A DNA stretch of 64,000 nucleotides from Seohaeicola saemankumensis. GTDB taxonomy: Bacteria; Pseudomonadota; Alphaproteobacteria; Rhodobacterales; Rhodobacteraceae. Below, one piece after another: positions 11,745-21,696 of the stretch; position 1 is the stretch's first letter, and each line of letters begins with the position of its first letter. The DNA is taken from contig NZ_JBHTKR010000001.1 in the NCBI RefSeq assembly GCF_042678485.1, positions 434,001-498,000 on the forward strand, written 5' to 3'. A model generated the notes under the pieces. It was not told the origin of the DNA and searched no databases. It saw nothing but the letters and a program-made list of their open reading frames with translations. A program made the translations under genes and the position numbers.

Positions 11745-12506
11745 TCAGAAGCTTGCGAGCAATAGCAGCAGTGAAATCTCGGCCATTTGCTGGGCTGCGC
11801 CCAGGATGTCGCCGGTTTGTCCGCCGATCTTGGCGCGGGCCAGCGCCCCGATGCCCCACCCGGCAACCGTGACCGCCAGCACCAGGGGAAGGGCCGCAAG
11901 ACCCAGCGCCAGCAAGGCCAGAACCATCGCCACGGCGACCGCCAGAACCGCCGTGTCGAAGGAAACGCGCCCGACCGAACGCGACAGACCGCCGTCGCGG
12001 GCCGGGGGCAAGGCATGCATCAGCGCGGGCATCACCGCGCGCGACAGGGCCCCGGCCGCGATCAGGGCGGGCAGGGCCAGCCCGGTTTCGAACAGCAGGC
12101 TCAGCGCCAGCCAGCGAAGGCCCAGCGACAGGATCAGCGCGATCACGCCATAGCTGCCGATATGGCTGTCTTTCATGATTTCAAGCCGCCGTTCGCGGGT
12201 CCAGCCGCCCCAGAACCCGTCAACCGTGTCGGCCAGACCGTCCTCGTGCATCGCGCCGGTCATCATTGCCATCAGCCCAAGGCACAGCCCCGCCGCCAGC
12301 GGCGCGGGCAAGCCCAGGGACATGGCCAGCAGCGCCGCCAGACCTGCGATGCCGCCAAGCAGCGCGCCCACCACCGGCCAGGCCCAGGCCGCCGCCGCGC
12401 CGCGCGCCAGGGCGGCGTCGGATGCGCGCACCGGAAGCCGCGTCAGCAGCGTGAAGCCTGCCGCGATATCGCCGGGCCGGGCCAGGGGGGTGTCGTGCTG
12501 TGGCAT
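11745..12506 (-). CDS. cobS: Adenosylcobinamide-GDP ribazoletransferase (cobalamin synthase)
   Basis: A 253-residue integral membrane enzyme joining adenosylcobinamide-GDP to alpha-ribazole (or its phosphate), the last step of the nucleotide loop pathway. The family N-terminus (GFTLLTRLPV) is present, as is the metal-binding acidic motif in MHEDGLADTVDGFWGG, and several hydrophobic segments follow. The start at 12506 (MPQHDTPLARPGD) is preferred over a far longer open frame because upstream residues are not family-like. It is divergent from cobT with only 67 bases between; both enzymes act in lower-ligand assembly of B12. Confidence 0.94.
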   Translation of the reverse strand: MPQHDTPLARPGDIAAGFTLLTRLPVRASDAALARGAAAAWAWPVVGALLGGIAGLAALLAMSLGLPAPLAAGLCLGLMAMMTGAMHEDGLADTVDGFWGGWTRERRLEIMKDSHIGSYGVIALILSLGLRWLALSLLFETGLALPALIAAGALSRAVMPALMHALPPARDGGLSRSVGRVSFDTAVLAVAVAMVLALLALGLAALPLVLAVTVAGWGIGALARAKIGGQTGDILGAAQQMAEISLLLLLASF

Positions 12507-12573
12507 CAATGGGTCTTTCGCTGTCTTGCTCTTGGGGGTGCTTCGGTTAAACACGGGATCGCACCCCTGTTCA

Positions 12574-13602
12574 ATGAGTGAGCGCATGACCCAGAGCCTT
12601 CCCACCCTCGACAGTTTTCGCGCTATCCTGCGGGATCTGCCGGACCCTGATGCAGCCGCGGTTCAGGCGGCCATGGCGCGCAACGGCCAATTGACCAAAC
12701 CCCCTGGCGCCCTGGGCCGGCTTGAGGATCTGGCGATCTGGATGGCAGGCTGGCAGGGCACCGACCGGCCCCATGTGGACGCACCGCAAGTGATTGTCTT
12801 TGCGGGCAATCACGGGGTGACGGCGCGGGGTGTGTCGGCCTTTCCGGCGGCTGTGACCGAACAGATGGTGCTGAATTTCCGCGCGGGCGGGGCTGCGATC
12901 AACCAGTTGGCGCGCTGCTTTGGCGCGCGGATGGATGTGCATGCGCTGTCGCTGGAACTGCCTACCGCCGATTTCACGATTCAACCCGCAATGACCGAGG
13001 CAGAGTTGCTGGAGGCCCTGCAAACCGGCTGGGATGCGGTCGATCCGGCGTCTGACCTTCTGGTCACGGGCGAGATGGGGATCGGCAACACCACCTCCGC
13101 CGCGGCGCTGGCCCATGCGATCTGTGGCGGTGTGCCTGCCGATTGGGTCGGGCGCGGCACTGGCGTGGATGATGCGGGGCTTGCCCTCAAGGCGCAGGTC
13201 GTGGCCGAAGGGGTCGCCCTGCATGCCCAGGCACGCGCTGACGGGATCGAGGCCTTGCGCTGTCTTGGCGGGCGCGAACTGGCCGCGATGGCGGGGGCGA
13301 TCCTGCGCGCGCGGCATCTGCGTATCCCGGTGCTGCTGGACGGGTTTATCTGCACCGCCGCCGCCGCCTCTCTCGATGCGGCAAAACCCGGCGCGCTGGA
13401 TCATTGCCTGGCCGCGCATGTCAGTGCCGAATCCGGCCATGCGCCCCTGCTGGCGCATCTGGGAAAGGCGCCGATCCTGTCGCTTGGCCTCCGGCTGGGC
13501 GAGGGATCGGGTGCGGCGCTGGCGATCGGCGTGATCAAGGGCGCGGTTGCCTGCCATTCGGGCATGGCCACCTTTGCCGAAGCAGGCGTATCCGAAGGCT
13601 AG
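12574..13602 (+). CDS. cobT: Nicotinate-nucleotide--dimethylbenzimidazole phosphoribosyltransferase
   Basis: A 342-residue enzyme that transfers phosphoribose from nicotinate mononucleotide to 5,6-dimethylbenzimidazole, giving alpha-ribazole phosphate. Characteristic segments are KPPGALGRLEDLA, VIVFAGNHGVTARGVSAFP, GAAINQLAR, GEMGIGNTTSAAAL and LDGFICTAAA. Two ATGs are possible: 12574 (MSERMTQ) and 12586. The first is given, but the second is equally placed before conserved sequence. Divergent cobS supplies the next step, so the pair likely shares a regulatory gap. No cobalamin riboswitch fits in the 67-base spacer. Confidence 0.95.
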   Translation: MSERMTQSLPTLDSFRAILRDLPDPDAAAVQAAMARNGQLTKPPGALGRLEDLAIWMAGWQGTDRPHVDAPQVIVFAGNHGVTARGVSAFPAAVTEQMVLNFRAGGAAINQLARCFGARMDVHALSLELPTADFTIQPAMTEAELLEALQTGWDAVDPASDLLVTGEMGIGNTTSAAALAHAICGGVPADWVGRGTGVDDAGLALKAQVVAEGVALHAQARADGIEALRCLGGRELAAMAGAILRARHLRIPVLLDGFICTAAAASLDAAKPGALDHCLAAHVSAESGHAPLLAHLGKAPILSLGLRLGEGSGAALAIGVIKGAVACHSGMATFAEAGVSEG

Positions 13603-13611
13603 ATGCGGCGA

Positions 13612-15489
13612 TCAGCCCGCCTCGGCGGGCCGGTCCTGTTCCATCCGGGCCAGAAGCTGCACCTCGAGTTCCTTGTTCAGCTCGCGTGCGCGCTTGATAT
13701 AGGCTGCGTTCTGTTCGGCGGGCAGGCTTGGGTCCCAGAGTTCGGCAAGCTGGCGCAGGGCGTCGCGGTCATGGTGGTAGAACACCGTTTCGGCCTGCGC
13801 GGCCTCGTATTCGGTCAGGCCCATGTTCTCCAGCACGTAGCGGCCCGCGCGCAGCGAGCTGTCAAACAGCTCGCGCACGATGTCATTGGCACCCGCCTGG
13901 AACAGCTGGAACACATGGGTGCGATCCCGGGCGCGCGCGATGATGTGCAGATCGGGGCGCTGCTGGCGCGCATAGGTCACCAGCCGGATGGCGGCGGCGG
14001 GATCATCCAGCGCCACCACCAGCACATGGGCCTTGTCGAGGCCCGCGGCATGCAGCAGTTCGGGCCTTGTCGGATCGCCAAAGAACCCGCGAAAGCCGAA
14101 GCGGCGCATCAACTGGATCGTGGCCATGTCATGATCCAGCACCACGGTCTTGAACCCGCTGGCCTGTACCAGGCGGTTGACGATCTGCCCGAAGCGGCCG
14201 ATGCCCGCGATGATCACCGCGCCCTTTTCGGTGATCTCGTCCTCCGGCGTTGCATCCGGCCCCTCCGTCAGGCGGCGCGACAGCAGATCGTAAAGGATGA
14301 ACAGAAGCGGCGTGATCAGCATCGACAGCGCCACAACCAGCAGCAACTGGTCTGCCAGATGCGGCGGCAGGACGTTCTGCTGCACGGAAAACGACAGCAG
14401 CACAAAGCCGAATTCCCCCGCCTGCGCCAGCGACAGGGTGAACAGCCACTGATCGCGGCCCGTCAGCTTGAAGGCGCGGCCCAGCCCGTAAAGGATGACC
14501 CCCTTCAGCAGCATCAGCCCCAATGTCATGCCGATCAGCAGCAGCGGTTCGGCAAACAGCATCGTGAAATTGATGCCGGCCCCCACGGTGATGAAGAACA
14601 GGCCCAGCAACAGGCCCTTGAAGGGCTCGATATCGCTTTCCAGCTCATGGCGGAATTCGCTGTTGGCCAGCACCACGCCGGCCAGGAAGGTGCCAAGCGC
14701 GGGCGACAGGCCCACCAGCATCATCAGAAAGCCGATGCCCAGCACGATCAGCAGCGCCAGCGCCGTGTACATCTCGCGCAGGTGGACATGGTGGATGAAG
14801 CGGAACAGCGGCCGGATCAGGTAGACCCCCGCAAGGATGACCAGCGCCACCGCCCCCAGCGTCACCAGCGTGACGCCCCAGCCGGGCAGGCCCTCGACCA
14901 GCGACATGGAATGGCCGTGATCCTCGATCTGCGAGGGGCGCAGCACCTCGCCATTGGGGCCGACGCGCGCCAAGAGCGGCATCGCCAGCAGCGGCATCAG
15001 CGCCAGCATCGGGATCACCGCGATATCCTGCGTCAGCAGCACCGAAAAGGCGGATCGCCCGCCGCCGGTCTGCATCAGCCCCTTTTCCGACAGGGTCTGC
15101 AACACGATCGCGGTCGAGGACAGCGCCAGGACCAGCCCCACGGCCAGGCCCGTGCTCCAATCCAGGCCAAAGGCCATGGCCGCCGCCATCACCGCCGCCG
15201 TGGTCAGGCCGACCTGCGCGCCGCCCATCCCCAGCAGCTTGTGGCGCATGTCCCATAGCGCGCGCGGCTCCAGCTCCAGCCCGATCAGGAACAGCATCAT
15301 CACCACGCCGAATTCGGCGAAATGCTGCAGATCCTGGGTTTCCGTGCCCACAAGGCCCAGAACAGGACCTATCATGATCCCCGCGGCAAGGTACCCCAGC
15401 ACCGACCCAAGGCCCAGGCGCGCCGCGATCGGCACGGCGATCACGGCGGCAGCCAGGTAGATCGAGGCCTGGTAGAGGAAATTTTCCAT
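13612..15489 (-). CDS. CPA2-family monovalent cation:proton antiporter with RCK domain (KefB/KefC-like)
   Basis: A 625-residue inner-membrane transporter. About twelve hydrophobic segments span residues 5-385 with CPA2 landmarks (LGYLAAGIMIGP, FLIGLELEP, LALSSTAIVLQTL, LSPALGTFLAGVVLANSEFRHELESDIEPFKGLLLGLFFITVGAGI). A cytosolic RCK/TrkA-N domain follows (VIIAGIGRFGQIVNRL at about 415, with an acidic residue after the second strand). KefB/KefC members release K+ in exchange for H+ when glutathione conjugates accumulate. No KefF/KefG ancillary oxidoreductase is adjacent, so glutathione gating is only presumed. It converges on cobT and precedes the Lrp-type regulator. Confidence 0.92.
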   Translation of the reverse strand: MENFLYQASIYLAAAVIAVPIAARLGLGSVLGYLAAGIMIGPVLGLVGTETQDLQHFAEFGVVMMLFLIGLELEPRALWDMRHKLLGMGGAQVGLTTAAVMAAAMAFGLDWSTGLAVGLVLALSSTAIVLQTLSEKGLMQTGGGRSAFSVLLTQDIAVIPMLALMPLLAMPLLARVGPNGEVLRPSQIEDHGHSMSLVEGLPGWGVTLVTLGAVALVILAGVYLIRPLFRFIHHVHLREMYTALALLIVLGIGFLMMLVGLSPALGTFLAGVVLANSEFRHELESDIEPFKGLLLGLFFITVGAGINFTMLFAEPLLLIGMTLGLMLLKGVILYGLGRAFKLTGRDQWLFTLSLAQAGEFGFVLLSFSVQQNVLPPHLADQLLLVVALSMLITPLLFILYDLLSRRLTEGPDATPEDEITEKGAVIIAGIGRFGQIVNRLVQASGFKTVVLDHDMATIQLMRRFGFRGFFGDPTRPELLHAAGLDKAHVLVVALDDPAAAIRLVTYARQQRPDLHIIARARDRTHVFQLFQAGANDIVRELFDSSLRAGRYVLENMGLTEYEAAQAETVFYHHDRDALRQLAELWDPSLPAEQNAAYIKRARELNKELEVQLLARMEQDRPAEAG

Positions 15490-15510
15490 CGTCGCTCCTT
15501 GGGCTGTGTC

Positions 15511-15966
15511 TCAGGTGGGCAGGGGCGCGTCCTGTTTGAACTGGTCCATCACGATCTGGCTTTGCACGCGCGCCACGGCGGGATGGGGCAGAAGCACCTC
15601 GTGGATCAATCGGTTCAGCGCGGGCAGGTCATCGCAATAGACACGCAAGAGGTAATCCGCATCGCCTGTCAGCGTCCATGCCGAAATGATCGCGGGCTGG
15701 GTCGCCACCAGCCGGGCAAAGCTGCGCGACTGTTCGGGGCCGTGGGTGGCCAGTTGCACCTGAACGAAGGCCTGTACGCGCAGGCCAAGGCGGGTCGGGT
15801 CCAGTTTCGCGGCATAGGCGGTGATGATGCCCTCGGCCTCAAGCCGCTGACGCCGCCGTCCGGCCTGGCTTGGCGACAGGTTCAGCGCCTCGCCCAGTTC
15901 CTGCGCGGTCAGATGCGCGTTTTTCTGCAGCGCGGCCAGCAGGCGCTTGTCAGTCTCATCCAGCAT
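15511..15966 (-). CDS. Lrp/AsnC-family transcriptional regulator
   Basis: A 151-residue Lrp/AsnC protein: an N-terminal helix-turn-helix (LDETDKRLLAALQKNAHLTAQELGEALNLSPSQAGRRRQRLEAEGII) and a C-terminal RAM ligand-binding domain (VQVQLATHGPEQSRSFARLVATQPAIISAWTLTGDADYLLRVYCDDL). It is divergent from the 4-hydroxyphenylpyruvate dioxygenase gene with 145 bases between. In Alphaproteobacteria this arrangement is common and suggests control of tyrosine catabolism by an aromatic amino acid; that role is inference. The AT-rich centre of the shared gap (about 16005-16040) is the likely operator area. Confidence 0.93.
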   Translation of the reverse strand: MLDETDKRLLAALQKNAHLTAQELGEALNLSPSQAGRRRQRLEAEGIITAYAAKLDPTRLGLRVQAFVQVQLATHGPEQSRSFARLVATQPAIISAWTLTGDADYLLRVYCDDLPALNRLIHEVLLPHPAVARVQSQIVMDQFKQDAPLPT

Positions 15967-16111
15967 ATGCGTATTTCCCGCATGATCTCTTGAATTTTCG
16001 CCATTCTAGCGCGGTTATCTAAAATTATCAGCCGCAAAATGCGCGAATATGCGGTTTGCTTGCGTGTATGATGACGCCAGCGCAAGAGGACAGCCAACAG
16101 GAGATATCGCA

Positions 16112-17206
<1,095 letters not shown>

Positions 17207-17228
17207 CCCGGCCCCCGGACGGACCCCC

Positions 17229-17255
17229 ACGCCCCCGCATCGCCGGGGGCGTTTT
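17229..17255 (+). terminator. Intrinsic terminator of hppD
   Basis: Stem ACGCCCCC (17229-17236) pairs with GGGGGCGT (17245-17252) around an eight-base loop, followed by TTT and then GC-containing sequence. It starts 22 bases past the hppD stop. Confidence 0.85.
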
Positions 17256-17579
17256 GCTGTCCTGGGGGTGCGTCCCATGATGGGACATTTTCCGAGGCCA
17301 ATGATATCAATGGGTTGGGCGGGGGTGTTTACGGTTTGTTAGGGGGTTGGGGGTGTGGGGTTGTGGTGTGAGGGGCAAACGTAAAGGACGGTTAGCCGAC
17401 TTTGTCCGTACATCATAGCATTCTTAGAAAAGGCAAAAGCGCCATACACCATATCACCTTTGAACCGTCTCAGTTCTTAGGAAACAAATAACCGCATTGC
17501 GACTTCAAAACGTCGAAAAGGTAAGTCACGGAGACTTTTACATCAAGAAATGTCAGTATACTCTGTCTGCAATTAAAAT
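17256..17579. other. Gene-free flank of the AT-rich islet
   Basis: After the hppD terminator comes a G/T-skewed stretch (17310-17385, dominated by GGGGTTG-like runs). Base composition then drops sharply in GC from about 17400. A short plus-strand frame at 17497-17790 runs antisense into the STAS/GHKL gene and looks like a shadow. No transposase, terminal repeat or RNA gene was recognised. Confidence 0.5.
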
Positions 17580-18587
17580 CTACTGGATCAAAATCTTGGA
17601 AGCTGCAGAGGCCAGAACTTCCGCGCCAGATGCGAAGTGTCGCTTTGCGAAGCTTTCTCCAATCTTGACTACCTCATCAACTCTTGCGGCAGTTCGACCT
17701 AGCTCCGCCACATTGAAGTGCATCGCAATATACGTTCCTGACAACCCGAAAAAGCCTTTTTTGCTCTCAACGCCGCTTAACTGTTGGTAGCCGTCTCCGG
17801 ATCCTATTACAAAGTACCCGCAGTTCTTCGAAAGTTGACTTGTAACGTACAGACCGAAGCCAGAGTTACTCCACTGTCCTGCGCCGTCTTCGGCGTCGAT
17901 TTCGTCCGCGCTACCATAAGCTCTATTTCCAGAGATACTCGGCAATATGGCTAACCGGATGGCATCAAGGTCGCTCGCAACCTTTGAGAATTTCTCATTC
18001 TTTGCAAGAGATGATCGTATGCCGATCCCGTTATCAAATATACATAACTCAACTTCGTTGTTGCCCGGCCAGTACTGGCCAGAAAGCCACATTTCTTTTC
18101 CATCCCCATGTTCCATTGCGTTCCTAACAATTTCTCGCAAACAATACTTAATAAGATCAAAAAGATCACCGCGAGCCTGACGTGAAATTAAATACGCCAT
18201 CCGGCCAACCTTTTGATTTGCTAGCTCGCCGAATGGAATATTGCCTTTAACGGCGCTTATCTTCCATTCTTCCAGATCAACACATTGTAGCGGGAGATAG
18301 GTTTCCCCGCCCGCCGCTTCATGTTTGGGAACATTTAAAAGACAGCCATCAAAGAAACCGACATTCGCTGGATATCCATATGGAGAAGCTCCTTCAAATC
18401 CTGATATCTTGCCTGCCTTAACTGAGTTTCGGATGATCTGGGAAAGCAAAACCATACCAGCGGGCTTTGCGAATCCTATTCCCGAGAAGTCGAGAATGGC
18501 GCTTTCGCACTCCATAAGCTCGTGGTTGAACTCCATTATTCTATTACCTGTTGAGAAATCAGGGACTAAAATTCTTTTGGTCGACAT
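17580..18587 (-). CDS. STAS-like / GHKL (HATPase) domain protein of unknown function
   Basis: A 335-residue protein not assigned to a named family. The N-terminal part (about residues 20-60, ESAILDFSGIGFAKPAGMVL) resembles a STAS-type beta-alpha fold. A GHKL ATPase domain follows: N-box REIVRNAMEHG (about 151-161), G1 box DNGIGI (185-190) and G2 box GFGLY (243-247). No His-phosphotransfer or receiver domain and no membrane segment is seen, so it is not a typical sensor kinase. It could be an anti-sigma/partner-switching-like kinase or a defence or signalling ATPase. The start at 18587 has GGAA six bases upstream; a GTG 18 bases earlier has a poorer site. Its AT-rich composition, unlike all neighbours, suggests horizontal acquisition. 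Confidence 0.75.
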   Translation of the reverse strand: MSTKRILVPDFSTGNRIMEFNHELMECESAILDFSGIGFAKPAGMVLLSQIIRNSVKAGKISGFEGASPYGYPANVGFFDGCLLNVPKHEAAGGETYLPLQCVDLEEWKISAVKGNIPFGELANQKVGRMAYLISRQARGDLFDLIKYCLREIVRNAMEHGDGKEMWLSGQYWPGNNEVELCIFDNGIGIRSSLAKNEKFSKVASDLDAIRLAILPSISGNRAYGSADEIDAEDGAGQWSNSGFGLYVTSQLSKNCGYFVIGSGDGYQQLSGVESKKGFFGLSGTYIAMHFNVAELGRTAARVDEVVKIGESFAKRHFASGAEVLASAASKILIQ

Positions 18588-18873
18588 GTAAAGTTCCAGT
18601 CTCACTCTTAGAGTAACATTGGAACCAGTAGTTCAAAATACTGCAAGCAGCAACCGCGGCCACTTCATCACATGTGTTTACTTCGTCTGAACATTAATGG
18701 TAGCCGGCTCCCAGCGCGCACAGGCCCGCAGGAAAGAGCGATTTCAGATTGATAGCGAGGGCGATCAAGGGCCTGACAGCTTTCAGATACTGCTCCGCGC
18801 CTGCATGGCAGCTATCGGAAATCTCGCGCTAGAGGCTGACCGGCCGCTATGGGCCGTTTGCTTCCCCCCCCAT
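18588..18873. other. Flank of the islet between the STAS/GHKL gene and the envelope-protein gene
   Basis: These 286 bases hold no convincing gene. The half next to 18600 is AT-rich and probably contains the promoter of the minus-strand islet gene. From about 18700 the composition returns to the GC-rich host average. No direct repeats bounding the islet were found by eye. Confidence 0.4.
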
Positions 18874-21498
18874 TCACCCGTTCGGCATGGTCAGCACAAT
18901 CGCGCGGTTGTTCTTGACGTAGCTCAGCTCGTTTTCGCCGATTGCGCGGACCTGGCCTCCGTCGAGGCGGTCTCCGACCTGGACTTTCTGGTAGCGGCCG
19001 TTGGACAGGCGCACCAGCGCGCGGCGGTTGGAGGGCTGGCCGTAGACGCCGATCAGGTTGACCTGTCGCAGGTTGATCGCGCCCCGCACTGTCGCCTGTT
19101 GCGCGACCGAGGCGGATGACGGGATTTGCGGCGCCGCGTTGCGCTGCGGCGCCAGTGCGGCGGCTGATGCGACCTGCTGTCGCGACGATCCCGCGCTGTC
19201 AGTATTCGTGGTCAGATCGCGCGGGCGGGCCAGCGGCTTGAGCGAGGTGGCGATGGCCTGATCGGTGCCGGTGTCCTGGGCGTCTGCCTCGTCCGCATCC
19301 GCCTCGGCGTCATCTGCTGCGCGCAGGGCAAGGGCCACGGCGGCCAGGGTTTCGGGGCGTGCCCGCGGGCGCACACCGGCCAGTTCGCTGCGGCTGAGAC
19401 CGCCAAGCGTGGCGCGTTCGTTGCTTTCGATCAGGGTGTCCGGGCGCAGCCGCGGGCGCACCGCGGCCAGATCCGGTTCGGGCTGTGCATCCGCCTGGGG
19501 TGTCTGTGCAAACCGTGTCGGCATGCCCGGGGGCGTCAGCGCCGGGCGTCCGGCATAGACGATGACACCTTCGGGGGTTTCGGCGCCTTCGGGTGTGGCG
19601 ATCACCAGCCCGCGGTCGTCCAGATCGAACTGCGTGCCGGGGGCCGCGGGGTTTGATTGCGCCTCGGGGCGGACATCGCTGAGGGCGCGGCTGATATCGG
19701 GCAGGGCCACGGCATCAAGGTTCTGCAGGCTGCTGTCGATCGAGGCGAGGTAAAGCGTATCCAGCGAATGCGAGACCGGCGCCTCGGGCTGGGCGGGCGC
19801 GATCTGCCAGATGCCCGTGGCGGCATAGGAGGACAGTGCGGCCTGCGCGGCCTCTTGCGGGGAAGGCTGCGGCAGTTGGGCAAGGTCCGATGGCAGGTCG
19901 CCTGTCGGCAGCGGTGTGGGTGAGGCGGCGTCATCGGGGACAGCCGCGGTTTCGGTGCCCGGCAAAGCATCCGCCGTGTCCTGCCGCGTGCCTTGCGCCA
20001 CCGGATCGGTTGGCAAGCTTGTGTCCGCTGTCGCCTCCGGGGTCTGGTCCTGGCTGGCGATCTGTGGCTGGCTTTGCCCGAACAGACCGCCCAACCCGTT
20101 TTCGCCGAACATCGCAGACCATGCGCCCACGGCCGCCATGAACAACAGCAGCACGCCGGTCATCACCAGACCCAGCAAGCGGGGTTTGGCACGGATGGCG
20201 GATGCGTCGGATTCGGGCGCGCGCGCGCCGAAGATGGTCAGTCTTTGCCGCTCGCTCTGTGTGGGTTTGACCTTTGTCCGCGCTGCTTTCTTGCGGCTTT
20301 TCGGGGCGGGTTGGTCATCGGCCGAGGGCTGCGCGGTTCCGGCCAGACGCGCCAGAAGCGCGCCGGTGAGCCCCGCCGGGTCGTCGCGTGTCTCCTCTGG
20401 CGCGGGCGCGGGCGGGGAAATGAAGGGTGCGGGCGTCAGCGTGGGGTCGGGGCCTACAGGATCGGGGTGCGCGCCTTGCGGCGCCGCGTCGCTGCTTGCG
20501 ATGTCCGGGCTATCCGCCAGATCGCCGGATGCGGGCAGCGGAGGAAGCTCTGCCACGATGGGTTTTCTTGCCGTCAGGGGCGGATCGTCACGCTCGCGCC
20601 GGGTGGAAAACACGGGGCGGGATGGCGCATCGTCGGGCGGGGTGTCTTGCTGCGTGGTCGCGGTGACCGTGGCAGAAGGTTCGGCCTCGGCAGAAGGTTC
20701 GGCCTTTTCATCCGCATCCTGCGGGGGCAGGGGATCGTCGCCCGGGATCGCTGCGTCAGCCGTGATCGCCGCGGTGGGAAGCTCCTGCGCGCCTGGTGTT
20801 TCCGCGAGTGTCTCCTCGGGGGTGTCCGCAAGTGCCTCGCCCGGTTCCTCGTGCGGTGCCTCATCCGGTGTTTCAGCCTGTGCCTCATCCGGAAGCTCAT
20901 CCGGTTCCTCATCCGGTTCCTGGGCGGGCAGTTCCGGGGCGGTCGGCAGGTCCGCCGGCCCCAGGATGCGGATCGCGTTGGTGTCGCGCAGCAGCCTGTC
21001 GCCGGGGGCGATCAGTGCGGCGGCCTGTGCCGTCTGACCGAAGAACGGCTCTCCCGGAAAGGTATCGGCGGGGGGCAGGGCCACATAGCTGACCGGGGCA
21101 AACCCGTGTTCGGCGGCAAAGCCTGACGCCTCGTCCAGTGTTTCCAGGGCAACGGCCGCGATGTGCAGCTGGTCGCCCACACTGACCCAGTCGAACCGCA
21201 GGTCGGACACGTCATAGGGTGTGGTCCCGTCCAGGGAGGCCGCGACATGGGCCGCCATATCCGTGCCCCGCGCTGGTGCCGGCAGGGTCAGATAGCGGAT
21301 CTGTTCATTCGGAATGACCAGTTTGCTGCGCAGGCCCTCGTTGTCCAGTTGCACGGCCGTGCGCCGCAGGACAGCCAGCTCTGCTGCCAGGTCGGCGGTG
21401 TCCAGCGCCACTTCCCCGACCATGTGCCAACCGCCCGCGGCGCGGTGAAGCAGCCCGATGCCATCAAAGGACAGGACAAGTGCAAAATTAGGTTTCAT
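18874..21498 (-). CDS. Large envelope protein with PilM/GspL-like N-terminus and PilP/GspC-like C-terminus
   Basis: An 874-residue protein in four parts. Residues 1-165 (ALVLSFDGIGLLHRA, LVIPNEQIRYLTLPAPARG, FDWVSVGDQLHIAAVALETL) resemble the actin-like cytoplasmic domain of PilM/GspL. A long acidic, Pro-rich linker with short repeats (EPDE, ETPDE) runs to about 400. One transmembrane helix lies at about 441-464. The last 75 residues resemble PilP/GspC homology regions (NLRQVNLIGVYGQPSNRRALVRLSNGRYQKVQVGDRL, then GGQVRAIGENEL). No secretin or pilin gene is adjacent, so it may act in a reduced secretion or envelope system. Domain calls are by eye and need profile confirmation. Confidence 0.75.
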   Translation of the reverse strand: MKPNFALVLSFDGIGLLHRAAGGWHMVGEVALDTADLAAELAVLRRTAVQLDNEGLRSKLVIPNEQIRYLTLPAPARGTDMAAHVAASLDGTTPYDVSDLRFDWVSVGDQLHIAAVALETLDEASGFAAEHGFAPVSYVALPPADTFPGEPFFGQTAQAAALIAPGDRLLRDTNAIRILGPADLPTAPELPAQEPDEEPDELPDEAQAETPDEAPHEEPGEALADTPEETLAETPGAQELPTAAITADAAIPGDDPLPPQDADEKAEPSAEAEPSATVTATTQQDTPPDDAPSRPVFSTRRERDDPPLTARKPIVAELPPLPASGDLADSPDIASSDAAPQGAHPDPVGPDPTLTPAPFISPPAPAPEETRDDPAGLTGALLARLAGTAQPSADDQPAPKSRKKAARTKVKPTQSERQRLTIFGARAPESDASAIRAKPRLLGLVMTGVLLLFMAAVGAWSAMFGENGLGGLFGQSQPQIASQDQTPEATADTSLPTDPVAQGTRQDTADALPGTETAAVPDDAASPTPLPTGDLPSDLAQLPQPSPQEAAQAALSSYAATGIWQIAPAQPEAPVSHSLDTLYLASIDSSLQNLDAVALPDISRALSDVRPEAQSNPAAPGTQFDLDDRGLVIATPEGAETPEGVIVYAGRPALTPPGMPTRFAQTPQADAQPEPDLAAVRPRLRPDTLIESNERATLGGLSRSELAGVRPRARPETLAAVALALRAADDAEADADEADAQDTGTDQAIATSLKPLARPRDLTTNTDSAGSSRQQVASAAALAPQRNAAPQIPSSASVAQQATVRGAINLRQVNLIGVYGQPSNRRALVRLSNGRYQKVQVGDRLDGGQVRAIGENELSYVKNNRAIVLTMPNG

Positions 21499-21696
21499 TC
21501 ACGCCTGACTATCATTCCGGATCAGCGACAGGGAGTCCCCGCCGGTCATGTCGCAGTTTTACAGCAGCTTCTTGCCGAGGGGAAGAAAAACACCCTTGAG
21601 GAGAGCAGCGCCCCCTTGGTTACGCGTTTTGACTGGTGCAAGCTGATCGTCTGGCCGGATGGCCTGCGTAGATTGCGTGACGTGAAAGGATGACCG

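Noticed and set aside
12507..12573. Cobalamin riboswitch between cobS and cobT
   Set aside because: The spacer is only 67 bases and lacks the B12-box sequence GCCACTG; a cobalamin riboswitch needs about 200 bases.
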